A DNA stretch of 64,000 bases from Eopsaltria australis (Eukaryota > Chordata > Aves > Passeriformes > Petroicidae), in assembly GCA_034509425.1 (NCBI GenBank), contig JAVTVJ010000011.1, forward strand, positions 5,308,501-5,372,500, written 5' to 3'. Positions within the stretch are counted from its first letter, which is position 1. Each line of letters starts with the position of its first letter. The notes below the pieces were generated by a model. The model saw nothing but the letters and a program-made list of their open reading frames with translations. It ran no database searches and was not told the DNA's origin. The position numbers were made by a program, and so were the translations under genes. This document shows positions 36,053 through 48,149 of this stretch, one piece after another.

Positions 36053-36060
36053 TGTATATA
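36053..36060 (+). promoter_or_regulatory. Pumilio-type element TGTATATA (3)
   Basis: Third exact UGUANAUA match in the DOCK9 3' UTR. Confidence 0.4.
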
Positions 36061-36262
36061 AATAAGTGCAATATAAAGATGTATACAGTCTTTGCTATGG
36101 TAGGTTTATATGCAGTTATTAAAAGAAAAACCTTTTTTGCCAAAGCAATGGAGTATGTAATTGGTAATCATGATTACTGTGGTAAATGGTGGTATAATTT
36201 AAAGCTTTTTCCATATTCTTATTCTTTTAAGACATTAATTTAGTAATTTTATATTTGGGGAA

Positions 36263-36268
36263 AATAAA
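36263..36268 (+). terminator. DOCK9: DOCK9 poly(A) signal AATAAA
   Basis: Canonical AATAAA about 1.0 kb after the stop, followed by a T-rich stretch (ggtttttaattttattt) that could serve as the downstream element. Probably the main cleavage signal. Confidence 0.6.
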
Positions 36269-36506
36269 GGTTTTTAATTTTATTTAACTGGAAGCACTGT
36301 CCTGCTGTAATTAAACATTCTGTACTACATCTGTATTAAAAGGAAAAAGGTAGTTACTTTTCTCACTGTGTGCTGCGTTTTTTTTGTTTCAGATTTATCC
36401 CTGACATTTGGGAAAAATGAAAGCTTGATTTAAAAAAAAGGCTTTTTGGATCCTGCATATGAGATGAGATGCAGACACTTGTAGGGCTTACTTCATATTC
36501 CTTGTC

Positions 36507-36521
36507 AATAAAGGGAATAAA
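36507..36521 (+). terminator. DOCK9: Alternative DOCK9 poly(A) signals (two AATAAA)
   Basis: Two AATAAA hexamers at 36507-36512 and 36516-36521, 250 bp beyond the first. Another isolated AATAAA is at 37519-37524. Confidence 0.4.
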
Positions 36522-37250
36522 ATTATTAGTTAAGACTTTAGTTTTAAGTGCTCACATTTGACTTAAGAACCATGTTATTGTAACTACAGGTTGTTATTCC
36601 CCAGAACAGTTAATATTAGGAAGTCTTCAAAACTTTTTATCTCATGTCAGTAAAAATCATCTTCTCCTTATGATATAAGGTTTACTGTCATTTTCTGTAG
36701 TGTAGCATGAAACACATGTTGCCATTACTCATCGGAAGTTTTTTATAAAGCAGCTCATCCTGGCAGTGAAATGCTGGATATACTCTGCTTTTTCTAATTA
36801 TGTTTCTGAAACAAAATTTCTGTTTGTTTAAAATTCTTTTCCTTAAAGAGGAAGAATAAAATCATGCACTTGTAGACAGTGAACTCGTAATGCTGTAAGA
36901 GGCAGACCCTTTTCTTCTCTGCCCTAAATGCTTCACTAAATGCTTTTGTTCCACATTTCTGTGGAAATGGATGTAGGAACACCTGCCTCAAAAATTATTT
37001 CATTATTGGGAGAATATATCCTGTAAAACTGTTTTGCCATTCAGGAACACTTCTGTATCCATGTATTAATAGATATTCTGTACATCATGATGGCTTCTTT
37101 TAATTACCTCCTTTTTTCTGACTTTTTCCACTTTGCCCTGGGAACAGAACTGCCAGTTTCCCTTTTGCACTGAGACCTCAACATGATGAAGAAGTATCTG
37201 ATAACTAATCTATAAATATAGTATGTATTGAGAATCAAATATGTATCTGT

Positions 37251-37260
37251 GAGTCTGTGT

Positions 37261-37293
<33 letters not shown>

Positions 37294-37295
37294 CA
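37251..37295. repeat. (TG)n(TA)n microsatellite
   Basis: gtctgtgtgtatgtgtgt followed by about eleven TA units. Confidence 0.9.
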
Positions 37296-37634
37296 CCCCT
37301 AAATAAGTGGAACTGTTGCTGGACCTTGACCTATGGAAAACAGCAAACTGTAGTTGACAGAACATTGCTGTAGGTTTACAGGTTTACACAGGGTTAAATC
37401 ATTAATGTTTAACACATGTTCAACTCTATAAACAATGTGTCTATAGACTTTATCTCTTGTGATGCGTTTATATGAGGGTACAGACCCTCCACTGTTTTGG
37501 CTTTATATATACTAAAGTAATAAATGTAGGTGTCTCCCTCTGAATAATGCCTTCTGTACCAGCATCTATTCTCTGCTGTTACTTCTGTAACACATAAGTT
37601 TCCAGTGTAGGTTAATTTATTTGTAAAGACTTGG

Positions 37635-38156
37635 GCTCTGCAGGTTTTGGATTAGAGTTTCTTTTCTTCACAGTAACTGGTATGGGGCTGTTTTTGATTT
37701 GTGCCAGACACAGTGTTGATAACTCAAGGGAGTTTGAGCTGTTGCTGAGCAGTGCTTGCACAGAGTCAAGGCCTTTTCTGCCTCTCCGCCCCCCGGGGAG
37801 CAGGCTGGGGGTGAGCAAGGAGCTGGGAGGAGGGGACACAGCCAGGACAGCTGACCCCAACTGACCACAGGGATGTCCTGTACTGTGTGATGTCATGCAC
37901 AGCAATAAAAACTGCAGAAAACTCTGCCAGAGCAGCATTTGCTCAAGGACTGGTTGGGCATTGATCAGCTGCTGGCAAGCAACTGAGGATTTTTTTCCAT
38001 AATTTCTTTTTCTTGGTTTTGTTTTGTATTTTTTACTTATTAAATTGTCTTTATCTGGACCCATAACTGTTCTCACTTTTACCTTTCTGCTTCTGTCCCC
38101 TATCCTGCTGCAGAGGAGTAAGTGAGTGAGCAGCTGGGTGAAGCTGAATCACAACA
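37635..38156 (+). mobile_element. Near-complete solo LTR, ERVL-like avian family
   Basis: Starts near gcaggttttggattagag and continues with actggtatggggctg, gctgagcagtgcttgcacag, gtcaaggccttttctgcctc, gacagctgaccccaactgac, tgatgtcatgcac, tattaaattgtctttatct and ends ...tgaatcacaaca. I recognise the order as a widespread songbird endogenous-retrovirus LTR. No internal coding region follows, so it is a solo LTR. The TATA position reads caataaaaactg, probably decayed. Boundaries approximate; no clear target duplication. Confidence 0.75.
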
Positions 38157-39290
38157 GTCCTGGTTTGGCACCCTGTGTCAGGCTTGAAGTGTTTAAGATA
38201 ACAGATTTGACCACAGAATGTTATAGAAGAAACCAATAATTACTATCTGACAGTTGCTGATCACAGTGTTTATTTACTCATTCATAGCATTAGTTTATCT
38301 AATCACTGCCATGCTCCCTAATTTTTTTGTTGTTGTTGTTGCTGTATGTCAAATTTGAGAGCTTGTTAAAGGCCAAATTTGCAGTGTATCATGTAGTTGT
38401 GTTTTGCCTGGGAGAACTATGATAAAAGCGCTGGCTTTGAGCCTAATCTGGCATTGGGGCCCTGCATTGCTGCCTTTGCTGCACTTTGGGAACCATCTCA
38501 TGAAGACAGTGAACAATTACACATTTTCCCTTCTCTCCTCCCAGAACCAATTGGTGGGTGAAACAAAGAATGGCATTTTCCCCTTCTTTTCCTGTGGGGT
38601 AGATGTTTTCTCCCTTTTTACAATAACTCTTCAGTATCTTGAATACCCTTTGGTAACTAAAATATTCCTACTGGCATGTTTCAAGTGTATTCTCCAGCTT
38701 TCCCTGAGCTTAATTCAGGGATATCACATAGGGGTATGTTCCCAAGTAATGTGGTCATGGGTAGCAAGGCATGTGGGAGAATATGGGCAGGTGACAAGGA
38801 TTGTCACCTCCAACAGTCCAGGACTTCAGCACAGGACAAGTGCAGGATCCTGAAGTGATCAAATACATGAAAGAAAAGGATGACCTGGCTATGGCAGAAG
38901 CAGAGCTGAGCACTCTGCCAGGGCTGACATTTGGCTACTGAGCACTGCTCGGGAACCTCGAGGGGAGGAGAGGCTCTGTGGGTCTGAGGACATACAAACA
39001 GACTCTGGCTGAATCAGAGACCCCTCCACTGGACTGCATCAGTCTGTGCTGACACAGTCTGCTGTGCACTGCTGGAACAGGAAGCCAAGCCCCAGGAACG
39101 AGGGGGCAGGTTGGGCTTAAGGACTGTAAAGATGAGGAACAAATGAAACTGGACCTTTCCAATTCACACGCTTCAAAAATCTTTTTTCAAGGTGCTGAGC
39201 GTGCTCTGTTTTACTGTTGCCACAGTTTAATACTCAGCAGCAACTTGTAATAGGTCATGGGTGTCTTTGCAGTTGGGTCTGAAGATGGAT
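38157..39290. other. Intergenic, nothing firmly identified
   Basis: Contains a short GTT run at 38327-38342. A frame of 149 codons at 38404-38853 has no similarity I recognise and no promoter or splice context. The somewhat GC-richer 38900-39160 part may be an unidentified repeat. Confidence 0.5.
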
Positions 39291-39292
39291 AT

Positions 39293-39800
39293 GTGTGGTA
39301 GTTTGAAAAACAAATCAGTGAGGCTCAAAGTCAGAACTACAATTTAATTGGAAAAAATGTAGTAATACAAAAAAAAAAAAGAAACCACTGACAGAGTCAG
39401 AATACAACCTGACACCCTGTCGGTCAGGGTGTTGGTAGTAGTCCACTTAGAAGGTGGTTGCAGTCCTCTGGGAGTGATAAATGCGCTTCTGTTGAAGCAG
39501 TGATCATGTGAAAGGTGTAGTTCTCCTCTGAAGGTCCAGTGGTGGTGTAGAAGGGTCTGGTCTTCCTCAGGGAATCCCGTGGAAAAAGCTGCCTATGGTG
39601 TTTCAGATCTGAGTTTATATGCAGATCGGGATACATTGGCTCCTCCCCTTGGGCCGGACATCTCACAATGGGATGATGAGTCGCTATCTGCACTATGTTT
39701 GGGGTGAGTGAAATGCCCATCTGGCCCTAACGACTGGCCCATTAGCAAACCATTCTGCAGCCATCAGGAACACTGCCACGCCCAGCCCCCAACATCCCAC
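39293..39800 (-). mobile_element. Solo LTR of a second endogenous retroviral family, minus orientation
   Basis: Landmarks on +: tgtggtagtttgaaaaac, cagtgaggctcaaagtcag, acctgacaccctgtcggtc, tggctcctccccttgggcc, catctcacaatgggatgatg. I recall this series as a songbird LTR. Orientation is taken from a TATAAA on the minus strand (gcatataaactc, near 39613-39624) with an ATTAAA further downstream. Right boundary uncertain; a GAAGATGG motif occurs just outside both ends but is not a clean target duplication. Confidence 0.6.
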
Positions 39801-42468
39801 GAAGATGGTGATAGAATACATACCATTGTAACCTAAGACAATATGACAAGCAGTAAATTAAACCTAGCAAAGATGTTATAAATATTGTTTTAAGTAGTAT
39901 TTAAGTAAGTAGAATTATTTCAAATAAAACAGCATATTAAATGGACCTGCCTCTTAATGAAAACACCTAGTCTAGTAAGTCAGGCAAGATATTTTCTTAC
40001 ACCCAGTTTCTATTATCTTTGATTTCTTTATGAGAAGTACAAAGGAGTACAAAGGAGACATCTGAGTCACTTTCTGTCATGAACGTTAGTTGTTAAAGTC
40101 TGTGAAGATTGCTGTTCCATGGTTTTTCATTAACTGGGAAGTTCCATATTTAATTGTGCTCAGACTAGGTGTCCTGGAGCTTCCTGGGGGACTGAAAGCT
40201 TTGGCAGATAATAGCAAAATTCAATTGATTCTATGATATTTGTGGAAGTGATCATTTTAACATCTTGAAAATATTCTGATGCTGTTTTTTTCCTAAGTAT
40301 TGTAGTGAATATATAGTAACTTACTTTAAAACCATTTAGACTCTAAATATTGTTTATAACACATATAAATTAATTAATTTCAATGATATCTAGTGACTAG
40401 GCAATATATCCCTTTTAAGTTAACTCTAGTAGATATTAGGGGTCTTTTTCTGGCATTTTCTGCTTAAGGAGGAATTTTATCATTTTTTCTCTCTATGCAA
40501 AACTTGCAACTTTTTTTTTTCCTGCAAAAACAAGGTGTGATTGATATTAGTAAAATACCTGGGGAATGCTACACCTTGTTTAACCGCTACATGTTGTAAA
40601 TGATGAAAAAAGCACTGAGAGTTTTTCTAGCTGCATGATTCTGTTTTGCAGTTTGGATTGTGCTGTGAAAGATTACCTGGAAAGAAAAAAGAGGAGGCTG
40701 AAGGGATTTTGGTAAATACCCTTTCCTTGTAAATCCTTAGAGCACTTTTTTCTTTTGTATGTCTCTCTGTCCTGTAAGATTCATTGACACCAGACACCAG
40801 AACAGCATGTGTAGCTTCTTGGGATTGTGATTTTTGTAGCTAGGGCTGTATAATCTGTTTATGTTTATCACTGTGGTATCTGACTCCCAAAAACATGGAA
40901 GTTAGATGTGACAAATTAAGGCAGGGAAGGGAATGAAAATTGTGAACATAATTGGCAGAACTTCAGCTGAGGTCTTCAAAACACACTCATCTCCCAAAAT
41001 AGATGTTCTTTTAAATTAGTTTTGTTTCAATTCAGTATTTGAAGATTGTTATATAAGGTTTAAGTAGCTTAACACAAATATAATTTTCAAATTGATTGAA
41101 GTAACGTATCAGATTTTTTTTCCATGAGGGGAAGCAGATGTCTACGAGTCTAGAACAGTTATCAGACTAAATACAAGAAAATGTTGTTAGCCACTGAAAA
41201 GTAAATTTGAGTTAGCATTTAATGTTTAAAAAAAAGGGTTCTGAAACCTGGAAGAACTTTGAAAAGTGCGTTATTTTGCTCCAGTCAATATTGTTAGCAC
41301 CAAGATAGAAGTGAAACTTCTGATAGAGCTGGTAAGTAACCTGAGGTTATTTTCAGTGGCATGGACTGTAAAAGGAAGAGATAAGGAATTCCCAAGGATG
41401 TACAGATAACTGTAAGCAAAGGACCTTAGTTCAGCAAAACTGTTCAATTCATTGTTTATTCCATAACTCTCAGAACTCTGTGAACGTTGCTTGGGGAGGA
41501 CAAGCCCAGAGCTGTGTTTCATGCAGTGAAGCTTTAGTACCACGTTACCCATAGGAATCAATAACAAGGCACTAAGGGGACCAACACCTTTCATAATTGG
41601 TGTAATGAGATGGAAGAATTGTCAACATAGCTACTTAGACTTTTAAAAGGCCTGTGACAGAAACAAAATCACTCCTCATCAACAACAGCCTGTTAAAGGT
41701 TGGGTTGGTTTTTTTCAGGTTGCTTAAAGCATTTTTCTCTCATTGTTGGTACTGTTGGATCTTTATTCTGCATCCATAATTTGAAATGTCAGAATATTTG
41801 CTCATCACAGTGTGCCAGGAGACTATAAAAATACATACACAATACAGGATAAAGCCTTGAAAAAACTTATTTGAATGTGCCTAGACAAATTATATGACTG
41901 TGATTTTCTTCTTCTTTTTGACTTATTTAGTTGAGAAAGATAAAATAGGGGTGGTGACAACCTACGCTAGAATTGTTTGTTATCTGTTTTGGAGATATTG
42001 ATAATTCCAAAATGTAGGAACTGAAAGAGAAATGAAGGAATGCACCAGCTGGTAAAGCACGAGGCAGCAATATGTTGGTGAAGAGCTGTGTTGTAAAATG
42101 TGTGCTCAGAACTGGAGGATTAACTTGCCTGCACATCTACAGGGGAAAATTATTCAGCATCAATAGTAAAATACGCTTATAGAAAAAGATGCAGGATGAC
42201 ATTAATGTGACAAAATTCAACTCGCGTCCAGAATGTAAGGGAAGTCAGTATTTATTTTAAACACAACCAATTTTGGTCACTCATGTTGAATCTCATAGAT
42301 TTCACCCAGCTGTATTTTCACACCCATGTGCTCACAAGCACCACAAAGCCCATGTGAAAGCAGCCACTCCAGCAGGCTGGAGGTCCCCATGGTAGAACAG
42401 GAGTGGTGAGCCTTGAGTAAGTGCCATGTATCTAGGGTTCTTCTTTGGCAGTGGAAAACCTTGTTCAT
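39801..42468. other. Intergenic, 2.7 kb without recognised gene or element
   Basis: AT-rich sequence; short frames on both strands only. Nothing recognised. Confidence 0.5.
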
Positions 42469-42640
42469 TGTGCTGGTTTGGTCTGGCATGGAGTTAATTT
42501 TCTTCCCAGTAGCTGGTATGGTTTTTGGTTTATGCCTGACACAGTGTTGATAATTCAGGGTTGTTTCAGGTGTTGCTGAGCAGCGCTTGCACAGAGTCAA
42601 GGTCTTTTCTGCGTCTCCCAGGGAGAGCACCAGGGAGCAC
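42469..42640 (+). mobile_element. Truncated LTR, second copy of the ERVL-like family
   Basis: Begins tgtgctggtttggtctggca and continues tagctggtatggtttttgg, acacagtgttgataattcag, gctgagcagcgcttgcacag, gtcaaggtcttttctgcgtc, matching the first third of the LTR at 37635-38156, then loses similarity. A 5' LTR fragment; the TG start is preserved here. Confidence 0.72.
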
Positions 42641-43473
42641 TGAATCTGGCTGTGACTATGGTACAAAGACTTAGGCTGAAGGCTGGATCCACAAAGGCCT
42701 TTCAGGGCTGGAAGGAATGGTGTCACAAATGGATGTGGGAGTTTTAGATTAGTTCATGCCTTTGCCCAGGCCTTGGTAGCTGACAGCAGCCTTACTGAGG
42801 TGGCCAGCACCTCAAAACCCACTCTTGTCCGTAAGTTCTTTTAATGACTGATTCTGTCTATTATAGAATGAATCATTTAGTAATAGACAAGAAAACTAAC
42901 AGACATAAGACTTAAAGTAAACCAATACTACACAGGAATAAAACAAAAAGAAAGACTACTTGTACATTTACATGCAGTGCACGACAATGGTACCTTTTTG
43001 AGTTACAGCTAGCGAAGAAATAGTATAAGCTTAGGATTCAATGTATCTTGCCATCCTGTTGTTGGTGGGGCACATATGGAGATCCTTTCCCTCAATCCCC
43101 AGAGAAGTCACCACAAAACCTGTGTCCAGACTTTGGGGAGAAGTTTCAAACACTTTCAGGGTGTAAGAGGCTTCTGCCTCACTGATAGCTCATGTATCTT
43201 TTATAGTGTAAAACTGTGACGCTTATGTCAGGAATATTTCTTTTATCTTTCCTCCCATCGGCTGTCCAGACTAAGATGTGGATTCTTAGCTGGTCTTGAG
43301 CCCTTTGGCACCAGAGATGACCCCTGCTGGGCTTTTGAGGCCTTGGGCTATCTCTTTATGTACCAGTTATCTGTGGTACTCAGAAGGAGGGAGGACATCA
43401 TGCCACAGATTGTCACATCTCTAAGTCCAAAGAGAAGATTTTGGATGCCTACTTGTAACTGTCAGCTAAGGCT
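42641..43473. other. Intergenic, possible older LTR on the minus strand
   Basis: TATAAAAG on the minus strand at 43198-43205 and mid-GC content suggest LTR-like or promoter-like sequence, but I cannot assign a family. No gene seen. Confidence 0.35.
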
Positions 43474-43479
43474 GGTTTC

Positions 43480-43871
43480 TGTTGGAGAATAACCATCTCT
43501 GGCTGCACAGACAAAAGTATAAGTGAGCAATCCAGGCCCCTTAGATGAGAGCTAGGCCTCTGCTCAAGGTTATTCTCGTAAGACAGCTGTGGGAAAGAGA
43601 GACATGAAGGCCAAAAACAAGCTGCAGGTGTCTAAAGATTAACCTAGCAGAAGAAACTGTTATTGTAGCCTTCTGATACTAATGTAGTGCTCTAATTAGA
43701 GAAAAGTCCCATGTGAAACTTCTGTATGAGAACAAACCCTGTGTGAAAATTTATCACATAGTTTTATTTTGGGCACGCAGAGAAGTATAAGTATTGTCAC
43801 TGTCTGACAATAAACGAGCTTGATTTATCACTCACATTGAGTCGGTGTCTTGCTCCTCTCGTCCCCCAACA
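43480..43871 (+). mobile_element. Complete 392-bp solo LTR with 6-bp target duplication (ERVK-like)
   Basis: Starts TGTTGGAGAATAACC and ends CCCCCAACA, giving the terminal inverted repeat TGTTGG/CCAACA. GGTTTC occurs directly before (43474-43479) and directly after (43872-43877): a perfect 6-bp target site duplication, as class II (betaretrovirus-like) elements make. Internal promoter-like TATAAG at 43786-43791 and AATAAA at 43809-43814, followed by a GT/CT-rich R-U5-like end. No internal genes remain, so recombination left a solo LTR. Confidence 0.92.
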
Positions 43872-44039
43872 GGTTTCCATATAGACCTGCATTTCCAGAA
43901 CCAAGATTTCCTGTTAAATCCAGGCTTTGCACAAAAGATCCCCTACGGATTCCCAAGGGTGGAAAGAAACAGCAGCAAAGGTCTTCTCATGATGGAGATG
44001 TATATGAAGAGGAAGTGGACAAGGGGTAAATCTGGCTTG

Positions 44040-45612
44040 ACCAAGGAAACAATGTTATCAAAGTAATTGAAGGGGAACATAACAATTGGAGTTATCAACC
44101 TGAAGTTGTGTTTTCTGCAAAAATAAGAGGAACAAAGCCACATCTTGGCAGGAGTGACTTCACAATGTATTGTTGTCTTGGGATGACCTTAACTGAGGTT
44201 TCTGGTAGAGAAGGGAAGAGATCAGGCTCAGAAGTGACCTATCCAGCAGAAAAAATATTACAGTTTCTGCCTCCAGAATTCATAAAACCAGGAGAGAATC
44301 TAGGTACTTGCTCTTTTGGACTTCCTGCTTGTGGTGAGAAGAGGTCATTCTCCCCCCGCCCCCACCTCCAGAGCCTGGTGAGGGCCGGCCAGGCCGCGCG
44401 GGGTGGTGCAGAGGAGCGAGGCGAGTCTGAAGTCGCAGTGCAGCTGGCCAGAAATGGGGGGTCCTGGCTGGCCCTCAGTTCAGCACAGCACCCGCGGGCA
44501 GCAAGCTGGGTCGGCTCCGCTCGGCTCCGGCTGAGCTGAGAGGGCCTTGATCTGCCACCCCAGGCCGGGCCAGCCCAGCTCTGCCAACTCCGCCAGGCCA
44601 GGCTGGCTCCGCAGCACAGCCTGGCACGAGAGAGGGCTCAGGCTGGGCCCCTGTGGCTCAGACGCAACTTGGAGAGACGATGGCACGGACAGGATCCCCT
44701 TCCTCAGCTCAGTTGCTGGAAATGCTATGCTCAAACAGTCCAGCAGAGACCAGGTGACCATCGCGAGGCCCAAGAGAAAGATCAACCCTCTCAGTGCCAG
44801 ATGAAATCTACAGACATCCATCCTCCCCTGCACAGAAGGAGTGAGTACACCTACAGAAATACAGCATAGAAACTCTAAAGTCAGTGAAGGAAGCAGAGCT
44901 GATGCTTAGAGGGGAGAGCATGAGGAGTGCTTTGTGTGAAGCTGAAATTTCTTTTGTGAAGCCATGGCTTGGGACTAAGATAATTCCTAATAACAAATTG
45001 AGGTAATGGGAGAGGTGATGTTCTAACTGCAGCCTGTGAACCAAGACACCTGTGTAGAGATAAGTAGATACTGAAGTAATTGCGGCCTGATGAGAAGCTT
45101 GAGCAGAAGCAGAGAAAAAGCTGTGATTTGGTCCCTTGCCTTGGGGATGGTGAAAGGACCTGTGTGCCCGCAATAGAAGAAGGGGATTTCCATGCTGCTA
45201 CAGTAGAATGGCTCATCTTTAAAAATATGCCCCATAAACCATGATAGCCCAACTAGCATGGAAAGGACTTACACATGAAACAGCTTTCTTCCTCCCAGGT
45301 GGCTGTTGTGAGGTTGGAGACATGAGAAGAACTTTTTCCTGTAGAAAATCCCATGGCAAAGCAAAAGAAAACTTCTCTCCTTAAATGGACTGAGAAAAGA
45401 CTATTTTAGAGGTGATAAACTGACTAAAGGTTCAAAGTGTTGTCTTTTTTATGCTGTCAGTGGGAGAGAGATGGAGAGGTGGGGGAGGAGAGGTATTCTG
45501 AAGGTTTTGTTCTGGTTCTTGGTTTTTTTTTTTTTTTGGGTCCATCAATAAACTTTCTTTATATTCTTTAAAGTTTGAGCCTGCTTTCCCTACTCATAAT
45601 CCTTTTCTCACA
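44040..45612 (+). mobile_element. Long GC-rich LTR-like interspersed repeat
   Basis: From about 44100 (gaacaaagccacatcttggc) through a GC-rich block at 44340-44680 to tgtcttttttatgctgtcag, ccatcaataaactttcttta (AATAAA 45547-45552), gtttgagcctgctttcccta and the end ccttttctcaca. I recall the 3' two-thirds as a repeated sequence of songbird genomes with an LTR-like end, but cannot name the family; the 5' limit is uncertain. Open frames of 120-145 codons on both strands in the GC-rich block are by-products of composition. Confidence 0.5.
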
Positions 45613-47799
45613 GCAAAACTGGGTAAATTTTGGTAAGTGTACTGGTGTTTAGACAGAAACAAAGATTGATGAACTCAAACCACTGCAGTTTTTTTACCAT
45701 TAAGTCACTAGGTCTACATCTGCCATATTAGTTAACTTTGCTTGTTGTCACAGGCACTGGTAATGAGCCAAAGACTTTTGCCATCAGTCTGGGGCAGCTC
45801 CAGCTAAATAGAGTTCACTTATTTATTTTATTTAGGTACAAGTCTGTGCTCTAGTTCCTGCTCCCCTGCTTTACCCTCCACCCACATGTTCTGTGTGTGT
45901 ACATAAAGACATGCCAGAGAAGCCAAGTCCCTTGTGGGCCACAGCACACGAACTCCTTTCCTTTTTCTGGAGACGATTACTTGTGAAATGCTGCTGAGCT
46001 GGGCTGGCAGGCTGGGTTGGTAGAAACCTCTTTCTCTGCATGTCCCTGGTCTGGTTTAGGAGTCTCCTGAAGAAGCAAGTCCATATGTTTTGGGGCCAGA
46101 GTTGCTCCTTGCACACAAATCAAGTGAGCATTTCAAATACCAACCTACATCGCTATGTGTGCCCAGCACCCAGTAGCTGTAGTGCTGCTGCTTGAAAGCA
46201 GCTGAACTGCTGCAGACCCCTTCTCAGAGACTCCTGGTGCCCTCCTTCCCTGTGAGTTCAGAGTTTGGTAGAAGAAAGAAGGATTGCATTTTTGTTTGCT
46301 GAGTGTTTAACAGCCCTGCTGTTCTCTGAGTTCTCCTAGAAAGGGAGCCTCCCTGGGAAACTTCAATCCTCTGAGAACAAATTCTGTCCTTCCAACAAGT
46401 ACAACCATAAAATAGCACCACAGAGATCAACCCTGTGGCACCAGCTTACTAAAGGAAAGCAGAAGCCAATCCACCTCAGAAATAGCTGTGAAGCAATTGT
46501 GCGTACTTTTATCTCTCTCTGTGGGACAAATTAAAATGTGTACTCATCAGGGAGAATTCTTTGTGCATTAATAGAGACCTTAACAATTGAAAGATAACAT
46601 GAGTGAAAGCCAGGGTGATCAAACTAGTTCATTTATCTGATATTTTTGAGAAAACAGATGTTTTTTCTAATTTCTGCATCCCACTTGTATGTTGCTTTCT
46701 AGGAAGAAACATCAAAGGCCTACTCTTTGTTTTCACTAAATGCATGGGTCTGTATAGGAAGTGCCTGGGAACCAACCTTTCACCACCACTGTTCATGCAA
46801 TGGCAAGTTTCCCATTGTTCAGGGAAGAAATGATATCTTGAATTTCATACCTGAAAAGAAAATGGTGGTAATATCTCAATTATTTCTGTAGATGGATGAG
46901 CCATCTGAGGTCTCAGCACTCTTTGCTGCATTACAGATTGCTTGTTTTGCTGCAGTAACCATAATAGAGAAAGGCAACACTGCCTGTGCTGTGTGGCCAT
47001 ATAGATACATATATCCCACTGAGAAGTGATACATGACTAGCATCAGCTGTGTCAGTGGAGCTTCTACAGCAAGATTTATGTTTCTTACTGGAGTACTTGC
47101 TATAAATATAGGTATAACCACCTACTCATGCTTTATCTTAAGAATTGATTCATAAATTTTTACAGTCAAGGGTACAGGTAACTGCTAAGAGGTTAGAGCT
47201 CCTTTGAGTAGGTTATCCTCCTATAGACACAATTTTAGACATCCATGTTTAACTGTAGCCCTGTATCACTAATCAGAGCAGCCTTCTTTAGCATCTGAAG
47301 TGATGACTGTAGATATTCCAAAGTGCAATGCATTGCAACGCTTATTTGATTTGTACCTAAGACAAAATGAACCTGTTCAGCAGCCAGGTAATTATTAAGT
47401 GCATGCCATAGAAAAAGCTATTGGATTGGTTATGTAAACTAGGGTGAAAAACTGGATCTTCAAGCCTCAAAGAAGGAGTCTATTCTTCTTGCAGAAAGTT
47501 CTTTTTTGGCAACATCTGCTAATGTTTTACTGTTTCTGCATTCTGAGTTCATTCAAGTCTTAGTAAGGTGTAGCTTCCCTTACCTACTCTTCTTGTCAGC
47601 CTCGCACTCTGGCTCTTCTTCTCATGCTGAACTTCCCATCCATTTATTTCATGTACATGGCTCAGTGAGGTGGCTGCATGAAAGGTACATCATGTTGTAT
47701 TGATGTGCATTCTCTCGGCTTCCCCGTGGCTTGGTGGCACAAAGAGCACATGGGACAAACATCTGCTGTGGGCTGACCAAGTGATGAGCAAAGTGGGTC
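45613..47799. other. Intergenic, upstream of the transporter gene
   Basis: No gene, RNA gene or repeat recognised; short frames only. Confidence 0.5.
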
Positions 47800-47990
47800 A
47801 TAGAAACATAAACTCCCAGAATGGTTTGGGTTGGAAGGGACCTTAGAGTTCTTCTAGTTCCAACCCCCTGCTATGGGCACAGACACCTTCCACCAGACCA
47901 CATCACTCAAAGCCCACCATCCACCCTGGCCTTGGACACTTCCAGGGATGCATCCACATCTTCTCTGCACAGCTTCTCAGCAGCATCAGT
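47800..47990 (-). mobile_element. CR1 LINE 3' fragment, minus orientation
   Basis: On +: catagaaacataaactcc, agaatggtttgggttggaag, ggaccttagagttcttctag, ttccaaccccctgctatggg, aagcccaccatccaccctgg: the reverse complement of the CR1 3' end, including the degenerate terminal repeat. Lies about 350 bp upstream of the CpG island. Confidence 0.9.
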
Positions 47991-48149
47991 CCATGGGAGC
48001 CCCAGGTCAGAGATCACTAGAAACCGGTGGCAGCAGCAGTCGAGGATATCTGTTTCCTTGGCTTGAGAGGAAGGAACGAGTCAGAAAGCCGCCCTCCACA
48101 CAGCGTGTATTCCTCTCACTCGCTTCCCAAGTTTTCCATCACGCCGTTG

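Larger units (their letters stand above)
35256..36290 (+). other. DOCK9: DOCK9 3' UTR (main form)
   Basis: AT-rich sequence after the stop without any exon-like signals, ending near the first good AATAAA (36263). A minus-strand reading frame at 35455-35832 is judged fortuitous. Contains three UGUANAUA Pumilio-type motifs between 35890 and 36060. Confidence 0.75.
36300..37630. other. Intergenic region downstream of DOCK9
   Basis: AT-rich, no gene seen; extra AATAAA signals and a (TG)n(TA)n microsatellite at 37251-37295. Confidence 0.6.

Noticed and set aside
37612..38076. 154-codon minus-strand frame
   Set aside because: Antisense of the ERVL-like LTR; composition by-product.
38404..38853. 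149-codon + frame in intergenic DNA
   Set aside because: No similarity recognised, no promoter, splice or poly(A) context.
42277..42726. 149-codon minus-strand frame
   Set aside because: Covers the truncated LTR copy in antisense; no protein similarity.
44108..45252. Several overlapping frames of 115-145 codons on both strands
   Set aside because: Lie in the GC-rich LTR-like repeat where stop codons are rare.
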